A stretch of 64,000 nucleotides of DNA from Phaeosaccion multiseriatum (lineage: Eukaryota; Ochrophyta, other classes), in assembly GCA_965112735.1 (NCBI GenBank), contig OZ218959.1:2542001-2606000 (forward strand), written 5' to 3'. Within the stretch, counting starts at the first letter, position 1; the number at the start of each line of letters is the position of its first letter. Under the pieces are notes generated by a model, which did not search any database, was not told the origin of the DNA, and saw only the letters and a list, made by a program, of their open reading frames with translations. Positions 23,701-35,637 of this stretch are shown piece by piece. The position numbers and the translations under genes are program-made.

Positions 23701-24756
23701 GAAGCAGTCGCTGCGGTCCACCCGTCTCGCCGTGGAGCGCTTCTTGTCCTGCTTCGACACGGGCTCGTGGATGACGGTGTACTGCAACGAGCCGGGCATC
23801 CTCCTCGCTGCCAAGGCCGCTGCCTCCGAGCAGAAGGAGGAGGATCAGGGACATGGGCGGCCGCCGTTGCCGGATCAGCAGGAGCAGCTGGAGCAGGCCC
23901 ATGTAAACGTCAGGAAGCACATGGCGGAGGCGGAGATTCTGCGCATCGGCAACGAGCCCGTATACGCGGACTTCGCAGATACCGGCCTTTACTATGCACT
24001 CTTCATCTTTGTGGAGCTCCTGGCCCTCGCCGCAGTGGCGGCCTTCGTCCCGAGCTCCATGATCAAGCTGGTTCTTTTTCTGGCCTTCATGTGCACATCG
24101 CTGCTGCTCGTGGTGGTTCTTCGGCCGTTTTGTAACTCGGAGTTGAATTGGGTGGCCGGTGTGGGCGCGGGCGTGAATGTGGCTATGCTGGTGCTGCTGT
24201 TCGCCATGCAGGTCGATGGGTACGCCGGGGGAGAGTTCGAGAGGAGGGCCACCAACGCCATCTACATCACGCAGGTGGGTGTCGGTCAGGCAGCAGGTGG
24301 GGTTGGGTGGGGTGCGCTGGATGGGTGACGCGAAGGGCACAGAGGCGCGCAAAGTAGCGAGCGGGGAGGTGGATGGATCCGTGGCGTGATGCAGAGGCGA
24401 GAAGCCAGCTCCCTTCCCCTCGTTCCTTGAGCAGCGCGAAGTAACACATGAATGAATGCCGAATGCCTTATGTCCTCTCTCTGCAGATCGTCTTCCTGGT
24501 GGTGGGGTCGCTGCCGCTGTACCTCGATGCCCTGCTTGGGCTGAGGCAGGCCGCTCTGTCGGCTTCGAGGTCCGACGACGACGACGACGACGACGACAAG
24601 GACGAGGACGATGCAGGCGGCGTGAGGACCAATCGTGAGCGTGAGGAGAGTGACGGAGACGACGCCCCCGTGGCCGTCGCTAGTCATCAGGAGCTGTGGC
24701 AGCAGCGAAGGGCAGACAGACAGCTCTTCTTGAGCAAGCGCACGAAGGACACCTAG
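20737..24756 (+). CDS. Stalked polytopic membrane protein, right copy of inverted pair; premature stop
   Basis: Exons 20737-20889, 20997-21053, 21127-21231, 21361-21432, 21560-21710, 21897-24274 and 24487-24756 give 1,061 residues in phase. Exon 1 encodes a Trp/Pro repeat region with PMTW and PVPWE units. Three phase-0 stalk exons follow (19, 35 and 24 codons), against five in the left copy. The 2.4-kb exon holds the ectodomain and about seven membrane segments; the last exon adds an eighth. Compared with the left copy, a TGG codon is TAG here at 24754, removing the cytoplasmic tail; the frame stays open beyond it to 25101 with related sequence at first, so the stop is recent or is read through. 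The upstream frame, unlike the left copy, is intact. Family unknown. Confidence 0.7.
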
Positions 24757-24831
24757 AAGGCAGTCTATGGTAAGATGCTGTGGAAGAATCTCCGCCACTT
24801 TGGAGGTTGCCTGCGTTTGCCTCTCAAGAAC
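21205..24831. repeat. Right arm of the inverted duplication
   Basis: It is the reverse-complement partner of about 13556-17255. Diverged patches against the left arm fall near 22983-23080, 23330-23400 and 23830-23910, all in predicted cytoplasmic loops, while neighbouring introns are almost unchanged. Confidence 0.85.
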
Positions 24832-25980
24832 CCCCAGCTGGCGACGATGACGACGCAAGGAGGAGGAGGAGGAGGAGCGGAGATAGTCGCAGCGGGCACG
24901 GCAGGAGACGCCTCCTGTGTACAAGGGACTTGCCAGCGGCCCCTCGCCCGGGGGCGGACCAGCAGCAGCAGTAGCACGACCAGCACGGGCAGCAAGGGGG
25001 GGAGAGGGGTGGGGTCACAGGGAGCAGGAGAGGCAGGAGGGGAAAGAGCGGCAGGAGGGGCAGGAGAGGCAAGGGGGCCCGCAGAGGAGTCGCTGCGCTG
25101 AAATGGGGCCTCGACGCGGAGCCTGTGCAGGTGCAGCCGAAGAGGAAGCCGACTCGGAGCCCGCCGCCGTCGGAGCTGACTGAAGGGACTTGGCGGCGGG
25201 GTCGTGCGGCGTCCTCCCCGCCTCGGCCATGGGACGGCCTGTGCAGCAGGCGAGAGAGTATGTATGAATCCTTATATGGGTGGATATTTGATATTTGTAT
25301 GGCGTGGGGTGGAGCACAAACTCGGTGCAGTAGGTAGGGTAGCAGCATTTGGGAGGGGAGGCAAGCAAAGACATAGTACGGTGGAAGCAAGCAAGCATTC
25401 ACAGCCCCTCCGCTCTTGGGATGGACTCTTTACACTCGTAATTCTATTGATGCTTTCCCTGCTCTCACCCCACGTCCAATACTCTTCGATGAGGAAGGGT
25501 TTCGTGTCCTTGTAATAAGATGACACGCGCTCACAGGAGCTACTTTGTCAGAGCTCTACGCTGCTTTGCCCTGAGCCTCGCTCCCTCGGTCTCCTGCACT
25601 TCTGTCCAAGCAACAATGTGGTCCGCATCGTTTCATGTAAAGACCCTGTCAGCGGCGGCGCTGTCCGACTCCGATCCCGCTGCCGATCGCGTGTGCGTGC
25701 GTGCGTTCGTGCGTGCGTGCATTCGTGCGTGCGTGTGTGCATGCGAGCCTGGCTCCGCTTGAGCATCGGGGTCGCTCTGCTCACAGTCACTCGTCAGTAT
25801 GGGGCGCTTCCATCGATTCCTGAGTCGGCATCTGCGGGTCGGAGGCGGCGGCAGCAAGTGTCCACAGCCCCGAGGAGTCAGGGGTGTATTTATTGACTCA
25901 ATAGTAGCCACCTAAGAAACTGAAAGTGTGTGTGCGTACGTGTGTGTGTGTGTGTATGTGTGTGTGTGTGTGCGTGTGTG

Positions 25981-26029
<49 letters not shown>

Positions 26030-26256
26030 GTGCTTACAGTATATATAGGGAAGGGGAAGAGAGAAGAGTTTACTACGAAGTAGTATTATTTAGCAAGATC
26101 CTATCAAAGCGGAGGTGGTTCCTCACTCCGCAGCAGCTCCACCTACCACGCTAAGAAGGATAGGCAGTTGGTTCCATGCTGCCGCCGGTCGCTCCTGCTG
26201 GCACTGGTGCCTCGATGGTCGATGTTGCTGGCTGCTGGAAAGAGTGTGGGCTGAGT
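24757..26256. other. Spacer with decayed tail sequence and simple repeats; no firm gene
   Basis: The first ~345 bp continue the reading frame of the right duplicated gene after its early stop, becoming Gly/Ala/Ser-rich. Beyond 25.1 kb no gene is supported. A GTGC-type repeat lies near 25688-25745 and a (TG)n tract near 25927-26028. The remainder includes the 3' untranslated region of the gene that ends at 26257 from the other side. Confidence 0.45.
25927..26028. repeat. (TG)n microsatellite
   Basis: About 100 bp of alternating TG with scattered GC and AC variants. It lies downstream of two convergent genes and has no coding role. Confidence 0.9.
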
Positions 26257-28502
26257 TCACGTCTCCTCCTTCGAAGAGGACCGGGGAGAGCCTGGTGGGG
26301 TGCCTCCCGCGAACCCGTGTACTACGTTGGAGAAAGCCTCCCTCAAAAATACAAAGGGGCCGGTAATAACCTTCCATAGGACGTTGCCGATGGATTCACG
26401 CCAGCTGCGCTCCTGCCCGCCGTCGCTCCCCGTGTTACACTCTGCCACTCGGATGAGAAGCATAATAACGCTGAAAACTGTGTGACTGACAGCGGCGGCT
26501 GCTGACATGGACATAGAGCCCATAGCGAGCGCAGGCAAAGGGCCCGGCCAGGAGAAGGAGATGGAGAAGTCCAGGTCCACCAAATTGAAATTGCTGAGGG
26601 CTCTTGTCATGGCCGTTTTGTAAGAAATACCACCAAAGTAATAGGGACCCAGGCTCACAGCAGCCAAAGAGAAGAGGAAAACCATGCTCAAAAACGCGCA
26701 TTTCAGAGCAGCGATGGAATTGAAATACGCGTCTGACGGCATTAGGTTGTTCACACACCGACGCGTGCAATCCAATACCAAGTAGAGGCACGCAAACCCG
26801 AAGAAGGCCAGGAGGGTTAGGGGGAGGAACACCACACAGATCAGGGGGAGGACGTAGACAAAGACGGGAACAAAGGCGATGTAGACCATGTAGTGCCCGA
26901 GGTCGAGGATGCGGTAGAGAGACCAGACTTCTTCGGCCATCACTGCTTTAACACTCACATTCCATCCGTATGCGTGACGAATCAGAAACGCCCAGTCCGC
27001 TGATTATTTTCATGAGTAGGGAGGATACGGTATGCAAGAGAAGGCAAAGAATGAAGCAAGGACAGACAGACAGACAGACAGACAGGATGGGGTGTTTGTC
27101 CTTTGTTCAGCCGTGTGTTTGTGCGCTTGCTTCGCTTTGCTTCGCTTTGCTTCGCTGCACGGCTCAGTACTTGCTTTCCTCCACTCTCTCTCTCTCCCCC
27201 TCTCTCCCTCTTGCACCGTTCCCAGTCCTCTCACCTGCCATCACAGTCAGCGTCCCGAGGGGGATGGCAAAGGATTTGTAGAAGGGTAGCGCCGCATACA
27301 GAGCCCACCCACACGCCACGCGATTGTCGCTGTCCTTCGAAACCTTGTCCACGAACGTTACGCAGTAGTCGATGAAAGCAAAGTACAGAGCAAAGACGTT
27401 CAAAAAAGCGAACACCGTCAACCAAAACTGGTCGTTGTCAGACGACCACTTGTCAAAGTCCGTCCTTCTGTTTTCCTCCTTTCCCACGACGGCACGTGCT
27501 TTGGCTGTGCACGAAGGTGTCCGCATCATCGCAGTTGCTAATATCATGAGGCTGTAATCCTCGCTATTCTTAGGATACCATGCTTTCAGGGCTGCCATGC
27601 CTAATATGTTCACCATGGTGTACCCTACGATAACGAGCAGGACAGCATCAATACCCAGAAAGGCGGATTCGGGAAGAAATTGAAGGTGCTCCTCACTGCT
27701 TCCGTCTTCCTCCCCTCCACACTGCCGCTCAATCTCAGAGAACACGTTTATAGCGGTAGTGCTGGTCGCTGCTGTTGTTGTTGGTGCCGGTGTCCCTGTA
27801 AGCGCTGGAGCTGCCGTTACTGTTTCTGCAGTTGGAGCTGCTGTCACTGTTCCTGCAGTTGGTGCTGCTGTTGGTGTCTCAGTTGGTCGTGAGGGTGCTG
27901 CTGTTGGTGTCTCAGTTGGTCGTGAGGGTGCAGGGGTGGGGAGGGACGGGTACACCACCGTTATATCAAAGTACACGTAGTTGCCGTCCATCCCACAGTA
28001 ATAGGAGTTAGTCCCAGCATCAAGGGGAGGACTGCCTCCGCACTGCGCCAGGGTAGTGTCGTAGCCATCATAGCGGCCGTCGTAGAATGTTAGCCTGTAA
28101 GAAGTGCCATCGTTGCACGCTGGGGAATGTGTGGATACGCACGCCAATAAGCACGAGAGGAAAGTGGGGATGGGCGCGCGGGAGGGGGGGGGGCGTGTAA
28201 GTGAGGGGAAGGGGTTAAAAAAGCAAGGGAGGAAGTGAGTACAAGATGAGACGACACTGACACTGACCTTGGTAAATATCGAAGTCTTCGTACCACTCTG
28301 GGGAGCTATCGCCCGCGAGAGGGGTTGTATCGTACCAATAGCCACTCCAGAGTATCTGCACATACGCGTAATCCGAAACGTAGCCACTGCCCACCACGCC
28401 ACTTTTGATAGTGAGCGTCAGGTCACAGTCGGTCGCACCAACAAAGCTATGACGGCTGAAGAGCAACGAGACCAATAGCGTGGGACTACGAAGACACCAC
28501 AT
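26257..28502 (-). CDS. Surface protein: signal peptide, ectodomain, PT stalk and multi-pass membrane region, 3 exons
   Basis: Exons 28502-28268, 28119-27235 and 26942-26257 (minus strand) give 601 residues in phase. The start is an ATG followed by a hydrophobic leader (WCLRSPTLLVSLLF). The ectodomain is rich in Tyr, Asp and Gly with two related stretches (SGYWYDTTPLAGD and YDGYDTTLAQCGG). A stalk of direct repeats follows (APSRPTETPTA twice, then AAPTAGTVT and AAPTAETVT). The C-terminal half has about seven hydrophobic segments, for example AVLLVIVGYTMVNILGMAAL and VYIAFVPVFVYVLPLICVVF, and a charged tail. It has the same plan as the duplicated genes at 13-25 kb but no obvious sequence match. 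The family is not recognised. Confidence 0.7.
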
Positions 28503-29005
28503 TTCATCTGCCTCTCCTGGTGTACATGTAGCTCGGCAGGCAGAGGAGAGGGGAAGTCCCAAACCCCCCTTCTCCTGCTTGCCGAAACCCCCATGGCAGG
28601 TACGGCCGTGGGAAACCCCCTTCTCCTGCTTGCCGAAACCCTCGTGGCAGGTACGGCCATCTTACATCTAAGAACCCCCCACCTTGCCGAAACCGATCCG
28701 AAACCCCCATGGTGGTTGGTGATTCGACGTCGCCATCTGAGACCTTTGGGAGAGGCGCATTTTTACCATGTCGAGGAGTCCGTACCCACGATTTTCCACG
28801 TCGAACCGATCTCGAACCACGATTTTTCCATGTCCGTACCCACGACTTTTCCCACGTTGTCAGTGTTTTCCCCCTCCACTAAAGAGGATCAACGCTTCTT
28901 AAGCAAACGTAGCTGCTACATTCCAGCAGCAGTAATGGACTAAGTATTACTCATGGCAGGCAGGTGGCAAGGTTGGTAGTAGCAGCAGCAGTTTTACAAG
29001 CAAAG
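28503..29005. repeat. Divergent spacer with short tandem repeats
   Basis: Near 28560-28660 a unit of about 50 bp is repeated roughly twice (CTTCTCCTGCTTGCCGAAAC followed by GGCAGGTACGGCC). Near 28779-28860 a second motif recurs (GTCCGTACCCACGA followed by TTTCCA). The stretch separates the minus-strand surface gene from the plus-strand exonuclease gene and must contain both promoters. Confidence 0.6.
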
Positions 29006-30932
29006 ATGGTTTTTGTCCCGCCCAACAGCAGCAGCAGCAGAGACAAAATGGAGGAGAATGAAGAAGCTGTAGCGGAGCAGCACATAATGGTGGAACAGCA
29101 CCACCTATGTGACAGTCCTGAGGAGATATCCGGCGCACAGGGCTCTGAGAATATCAGTGGAAAGGCCGCAGGAGCCCAAGACGACGATGACGACGATGAC
29201 ATGGAGTGTTGGGACGAAGACATGTGGAGGCAAGCTGGTACGTTGGCAGATGAAGCCGCTGCGGCGGTACAGCCAGCAATCGCTTCGAAACCGGGCCCTC
29301 AAGCGGTAGTGGAAACTGAGCTTGCGAGAATCGCCAGAGAACAGGAGGAGAGGCGGAAACAATTGCAGGCAGCAATGCAGGACTTGAGCAACCAGAAGGC
29401 GGACATAGAAGCTGCTTACAAAGATCGTGGAGGACGAGGCCGGCACACGAAGGAAGAAACCGAGAAGCTGCGGTTGATTGGTGCAGCAATGAAAGGAATT
29501 GAAGAGGATTTGCTGCTCCCAGCGGAGCAGGAAGAGAAGCGAAAGAAGGAGATGGAGGACAGGACGAAGAAGGGCTGTGACATGTCTTCGAGCGCAGACA
29601 GGGTAGATGGTGCAAGTGGTGACCACTTCGTAGGGTTTTCTTCGCCGCCCCTTGGTCGCACGTCTAAGCGGTACGTTCTCGAGTATCGCCTCTTCCATCT
29701 TCATGCCTACTCTCGCCCCCCCCCCCCCCCCCCATGCCCAACCCGCCCACTCTCGGGCCGCCCCTTCTGTACCTGCCTGACCACAATTCTTCCCTCTGTT
29801 GTTCTCGCCCCCATTGTTCGTCTTTTTTGGTGCTGACAGGGGTGAAAGAGATGAGGATGAGGACGAGGAGGATGGAAATACAGGCGAGGAGGGGGGCGGT
29901 GATGGAGGGGGAGGGTTTGGGAAGAAGAATAGACCACCAGCGCAGATTGAGTTTATCAAGGAAGCACTCGAGGCGGCAAAGGATCCAAAGAAAGGGCTGT
30001 CTACTTGGCAATCTCCCTACTTCAGGGCAGCAACACCAAGCCGCCAGTCTGAAGCGGGAGGGTACGCCAAAAGTGACGTCTTTGTCTGGGCCCCCCACCT
30101 CTTCCACGACCTTGGAGATTCCTTCCGCCAGCCTCCTTGCCCATGGTGTACATCGTCAGAGTGTGTGCAATCTTATGGTTGGACGTCGGCGCAGCGGGCT
30201 GTGTATGTCACCAGCCTGGAAGAGGACTTTTTCATGGTGGGGACAAGGCATCGGTGTACAGTGCGATTGGACGAGAAGAAACGGATGAAAGCGGAGTACA
30301 TCGAGGCAGAGAAGAAGAAGGAAACATCAGAAGAGCAGGTTTGTGTGCTTCTGTTGTGTCTCATTTGCGCTACTCTCTGGGGTTCTGGATGAAGACGCCT
30401 TGCCTCACTTCTTCCCTTCTCCCTTCCTCATTTTGCCCTCCTTCCTTGTCCCCATCCCCGTCCAGCTTGCCGCTCAGAAGAAAGCCGTAAGCGGGTACTC
30501 GTGCTCCTTCTACTCCTACGACCCGCGCGTGACCGCTGCGCTCAAGGAGAACTTGTGCCTCCGGTGGGTGACTGCAGAGCTGCCCGTAGAGGTTGGACCA
30601 GGCAACACGGCCCTTACAACCTCAGCGGCCCTGCTTCTCGTGCGGAACGGTACATCAACTGGCAGCATCGGTGACGTAGAGAAAATGATGAAGGAAGTGA
30701 AGTCGCATTCCCTGAGCCGAAAGCAGCTACAGTTTCTAGGGTCTGCCGCGTTCTATCCTCCAGGGGGTCGACTCAAGCGACGTGGTGAGGCCAAGGGGCC
30801 GAAGCAGAGCCACAAAAGCAAGGGCAGGGCGCAGGGCAATAGGGGAGCGTCGAGCACACTCGATGGTTGGGTACGCGACGGCAGCAACGCGGGGCAGAGG
30901 CAGCACCAGCGGGGGGCAGCAGCAGCAGGCGT

Positions 30933-30967
<35 letters not shown>

Positions 30968-33900
30968 CGGGGCAGCAGCAGCAGCAGCAACCGCAGCCAC
31001 CGCAACAACAGTCCATAACTGCGGACAGTCTGGGCATGTATGTCCCAGGCTTTGGAGCATTGCGCAGGTTTTTACTGGACAGGTGTGCGCGAGGAAAGGA
31101 GCGGCAGCTGCTCTACAGGCAACAGATGATCTGGGGGCGCATGCTGCAGGTGAGGAGCAAGAAGGGCTTATCATTATCGTAGCTAGCGTCAGAGGATGCC
31201 ACCTGCTGGTGTATCCCATCACTGAGGCCTTCACTCTTGCGTGCCCTTACCGTATTGGCCACTCTTCTGCGCCCTCTATTGCCGTGTCCTTGCCGGTGCT
31301 CAGCTGGACCACTCGTTCAAGGTGTTCAAGTCCCTCGAGTTCGAGAAGGTGCTGTACGGCAACGTCCGACTTACCATCTTCTCTGCAGAGCTGAATGCTC
31401 CAATTCTAAGCTTGAACGTCAACTCGGGGAGCTACAATGACCCAGCATGCAAGAAAGCTCTTGAGGCGTTTCGCAAGGTGGCAGAGGGTCGTCCCAAAGT
31501 TGAGGTGGCCACTATTGACAACATGCGGGATGCTCACTTGCTGAGGGACTGCCTGCCCTTCGGGGACACTGACGCTCTTCCCGCCAATGCTCTTGAAGTC
31601 ATCAACTTTGAGGCACAGGGGGGGCAAACCATGCTTGTGGACACTGTCGAGCAGGTTGACGAGGCAGTTCGCGCTTTGATTGACGATGCACAGCGCGTGT
31701 TAGTCGAGGGCCGGCAGCTCTTCCTTGGTTTTGATCGTGAGGCATACGCTCCTCTGCAGAGGGGTGTGTCCACTGACAAGACAAGCGTGCTCCAGCTGTG
31801 CTCGAGCGACAATCTCTGCGTCCTGTTCTCCCTCAAGAAGTTGGGAGGCGTGCCCAGCTTGCTCACCCGCGAGATTCTGAGCCGGGGGGACATTGTGAAG
31901 GTAAGCTTTTCCTGGGGAGAATGGGTGTTTGCTGCTCTGTGTTGTACTCGCTGCTCTGCTGCTCGATTTCTATGTCGCTCTGCTGCTCTGTTGCTCGGCC
32001 CCTCCCTGCATTGCTGCTCTGCTGCCGGTGATGTGGTGAAGAGGGGCTGAGACTTTGCCTTCTGCCTTTCTTGGCCCTTATATTCCCACCGCCGTGGCCT
32101 TGACGGATCAACATCCCATTTGCTTCTTTCCCCTTCATCGTTGCCCTTGTCTTTACTGAAGGGTGCTGCAAACGTCAAGGGGGATGTTACTGTCTTGAAG
32201 AAGGAGTTTGATGTGGACGTAAAAGGCGCAGTTGACATAGTTGTCGAAGCGCGCAACTCTCTCCAGCTCACGCAGGGGCAGGGAAGCCACAGACTCGATG
32301 ACATGGTTGCTCTAGTTACGAAGAAGCGTCTGGACAAGAGCATTGGGGGAGAGGCTGATGGTAACGTGTTGAGGCTTGGGAATGGGGCGTTGTCTGACTG
32401 GCGCCGCTGGCCACTTCACAAGGCTCAGGCTTGTTACGCCGCGAATGACGCCTATGCAAGCTGGCTCCTGCTGTACACGATCTGGACGAAGAAGGAAGGG
32501 GGCACAGCCGCGAGTGGAGAGGAAGTGCCTGCGGAGGGACAGCACGATGAAGGCAAGGAGCAGATCGAAGATGGAGAGCGCCTAGGAGGTGGAGCACAGA
32601 AAAAGACCAGCGACGCGAGAGAAGAGGGGGGAGAAGGCGTGGATGGATGTGAATGGGAGGATACTGAGGAGACTCGAGAACAGGCTGCTGAGGCCCGGCG
32701 TGTGTGCGAAGACCCGGAGGAGGGGGGAGACAGCGACGATGAGGACGAAGGAGAAGAGCAAGAAGGGGCGGGGGCGAGCCGCTCTGGAGAGGGAGGCGGG
32801 GAGGGGGAGCACGCCAACATTTTGGAGCAAGAAGGCGAGGGATCGACCGAGGAGCCGATGAGTGATACGTACGCGACGAGAGCATTGGCCTTTGTCGACG
32901 TGTATGCAGGAGCTTCTGAGTGGGTCGAGCCCCTGCTTCTGCCAATGGGTCTCACGAAGAGGGCGCGAGCGGCCGTGTACAAGAGAGCTGAGGAGCTGGG
33001 GCTGACGCACAAGACTGTGGGAAGCGGTGGGGAGGCATCGATACTGATCAGTAAGAGGAAGGGCTACCGCTGCCCTGCCCAGCACACTGACGCTGCTTGT
33101 GGGAAAGAGAGCGAGGCCAGTGGCGGTGAGGGGGAAGGGGACGCCTGGAAGGGTGTGCGAGTGGAGTACGACATCTATCACTGGATGGCAAGGTGAGCAG
33201 CGAGATGGCACTGAAGGGGGGAAAGGGGGGGGGGGGGGGAGGGGAAGAGGGTAGAAGTACAGCTCACTGACTTGCTCGCTTTGGATTTGATTCGTTTTGC
33301 CGTCTCCCTTTTTGGCAGATTTTTCCTTATGGCCCACTCCAAGGACTCGCGCTTGTACCGATTCTTCGCTATTGCCTTGAGTGATGCAGTGTTTGTCATG
33401 ATGGCCGGTGAGATGGAGAGGATACGGAAGCACCTGCTCAAACGAGGGCTCACTGGGGCACAGGTCAAGCGCATTCGGAGAAAGTTCTTGAGGAAGCACT
33501 GCCGCTATACCATCCCCTCTCCCAAGGTGTGTAGCTCGGGTCGCAGTGCTTGCAGAAGTGCCTGATCTGCTCACTTACATGTCCAGTCGAGTTAGAGTAC
33601 CTTGACTCATTTTGGCCTTGTCTTCATCCTACTTTGTATTTTCAATAGGTCTTGGCGCAGCGGGTCACCATGGTCTACTCGTTCTTCAAAGACGTGAAGG
33701 AGCCCTCAACCGGCCTACCCTTCTTCAACAGTAAGCACGCCGCCATCTTCAAGACTGCTATGAGCTACATCATGGCCGGGAGGCTTTCGGACAGGCCGGG
33801 AGTGGAGATGTATGTGTATCTGCGGACGACCAAGACTGGCTTGGCGATTTTCCGCTGCTTGCGCCAGAGCTCTGCGCTGGAGGGGTACCACCTTCACTTG

Positions 33901-35136
33901 AGGCTTGTGCTGTCTGCTCTGTCCAAGAGGGCAAGCGCGGAGCTGGTGGACGCCATAGTCAACGAGTTTGACTTTCGCTTCTCCATGAACGCTCTCCGCA
34001 AGCTCGGCAGATTCCCCTCTGATGTGTTCCACTACGACCTCGAGCTGCTTGAGCAAGTCGCAGCCTCGCTTGGCCGCCTGGGACTCCAAGTTCCAAAGGG
34101 GATGCAGGAGGGGTACACAGTACTTGATCGTTCTGCACCCCTTGTGCTTCAACAAGGCATGCACTACGCGTGGGAGGCGCAAAGGGAGGCATGCGAGGTG
34201 CAGAGCTCGGACGTCGCAGTAGCGAGTACCACCACTGCATCACCAGCGCAGCTGCCGACCTCGCCTGTGTTCGAGTCTCTTGTGACAACGGGAGGTGCTG
34301 CTGGTCAAGTGCAGGAGGTGGCGGCGGGCACATCCAGGGGAGGTGAGTTTCTGGCAGCTCGTCTGGGGAGACAAGGGGAGCGGCTTCGAGGAACTCAGAA
34401 GCTCACAAAAGAGGAATTGGTGGCCTTGATGCGCGCGTCGATTCCTGAAGTGGGGGATCGCTTCAAGGCAGATGCGGGCGGCTCTCTGGCCACCCTTGCC
34501 GCTCGCATGGGAGTGTTTCTTATACCATCCACTGCAGAGGCTTACTTGCAGTCTATCTTCCACGCAGAACTCGCGTACAACGAGCTCAGGAGCGGCGCCT
34601 TCTTCGAGAGTGTCCAGCGGCCCCTTAGGAGGGAAGTGGGCCCATCTGCAGCCGCCGCGGGAAGTGTGGACAAGGCGTGGGTGCAGGAGCTTCTGCCCAG
34701 TGCACAGACTCTCTCGGCATCACAAGGGGAATACGACGCCATCGAGGGGCAAGAGCGAGCAGAGAATCATGCTCCAGCTGCGGGGGAGGGTGGAGACCAC
34801 TTTGGCGAGGACTACTTTGGCGGAGATGCTACGCAGGACACAACGTCTGCCACAGCAGGAGGCGGAGGAGGAGGAGGCGGGGGGGGGGGGGAGAAGGAGG
34901 AGAATCAGCTGTGGGAGGAGGAGGAGGAGGAGGAGGAGGAGGAGGAGGAGGAGGAGGAGGAGGAGGAGGAGGAGGAGGAGGAGGAGGAGGAGGAGGAGGA
35001 GGAGGAGGAGGAGGAGGAGGAGGAGGAGGAGGAGGAGGAGGAGGAGGAGGAGGAGGAGGAGGAGGAGGAGGAGGAGGAGGAGGAGGAGGAGGAGGAGGAG
35101 GAGGAGGAGGAGGAGGAGGAGGAGGAGGAGCAGTAG
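29006..35136 (+). CDS. DEDDy-type 3'-5' exonuclease protein with CxxC-containing N-terminal region, 7 exons
   Basis: Exons 29006-29670, 29840-30338, 30466-31149, 31304-31900, 32162-33192, 33319-33526 and 33649-35136 give 1,723 residues in phase. The N-terminal third is acidic and coiled. Exon 2 has FVWAPHLF, CPWC and a GW...VGTRHRC pattern typical of the DUF6729-type region found beside exonuclease domains in some fungi and protists. The nuclease domain shows Exo I FLGFDREAY, Exo II KGDVTVLKKEF and Exo III CYAANDAYAS, the DEDDy set of RNase D and WRN-type enzymes. Exon 7 has the partner region (GLAIFRCLRQSSALEGYHLH) usual in these proteins. The substrate is unknown; some relatives sit near mobile DNA. 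The C-terminus is a poly-Glu run encoded by a GAG repeat. Low-complexity Gln, Ser and Glu tracts break the middle. Confidence 0.72.
34915..35130 (+). repeat. Uninterrupted (GAG)~72 trinucleotide repeat within coding sequence
   Basis: About 216 bp of pure GAG at the end of the exonuclease gene, read as poly-Glu before a TAG at 35134. A run of 13 G (34879-34891) lies just upstream. In the frame that reads the tract as Gly, translation continues to 35420 and yields a basic tail (ERRQRKKREAARRRRRDAG). Confidence 0.95.
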
Positions 35137-35637
35137 CAGCAGCAGCAGCAGGACCAGCACAGGCAGCAGCAGCCGCAGCACTCTGGCCGGCAGCGGGAGG
35201 ATCAGGGGCAGGAGCAGCTATAGCGCCTGTAGAGGCTGCTGCTGCAGAGGGTGGTGTCGGGGAAGGTGAGAGTGCCCACGAGAGGCGGCAACGGAAGAAG
35301 AGGGAGGCCGCGAGAAGGAGAAGAAGAGACGCAGGCGAGGAGGGAAGGGAGAAGGCAAGGGTCCAGAAAAGGGCAGCGCGGGAAAGGCAGAGATTACGCC
35401 AGGCTCAGCACGGCCCTTGAGGGTGAACTGCACCTATCCGTGTACATAATTTGTATATACAACGCATTGGTCTTCTTCAGTTGCCTCTACTCTCTCGCGC
35501 ACGCTTCGTGGAGCATGTAGAGGTTGATCAGAGAGGGGGTGGCGCCGCAGGCCGGGAAAGTTTATAATTTCTTTTTTTTCTCCCTTTTTGGGCCGGCGCT
35601 CGACGGTATAAAAGTGAGCCGGATTTTCCCGCTCATC
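35137..35637. other. Downstream of exonuclease gene; possible alternative-frame tail
   Basis: 35137-35420 is open in one frame with a basic, coding-like composition but is out of frame with the annotated end. From 35421 on it is ordinary non-coding sequence. Confidence 0.35.

Noticed and set aside
28964-29005. Earlier start for the exonuclease gene
   Set aside because: The codon at 28964 is GTG; the first in-frame ATG is at 29006, which fits eukaryotic initiation.
34720-35181. Long poly-Leu frame on the minus strand
   Set aside because: Pure shadow of the GAG repeat (CTC on the other strand); no start context or domain.
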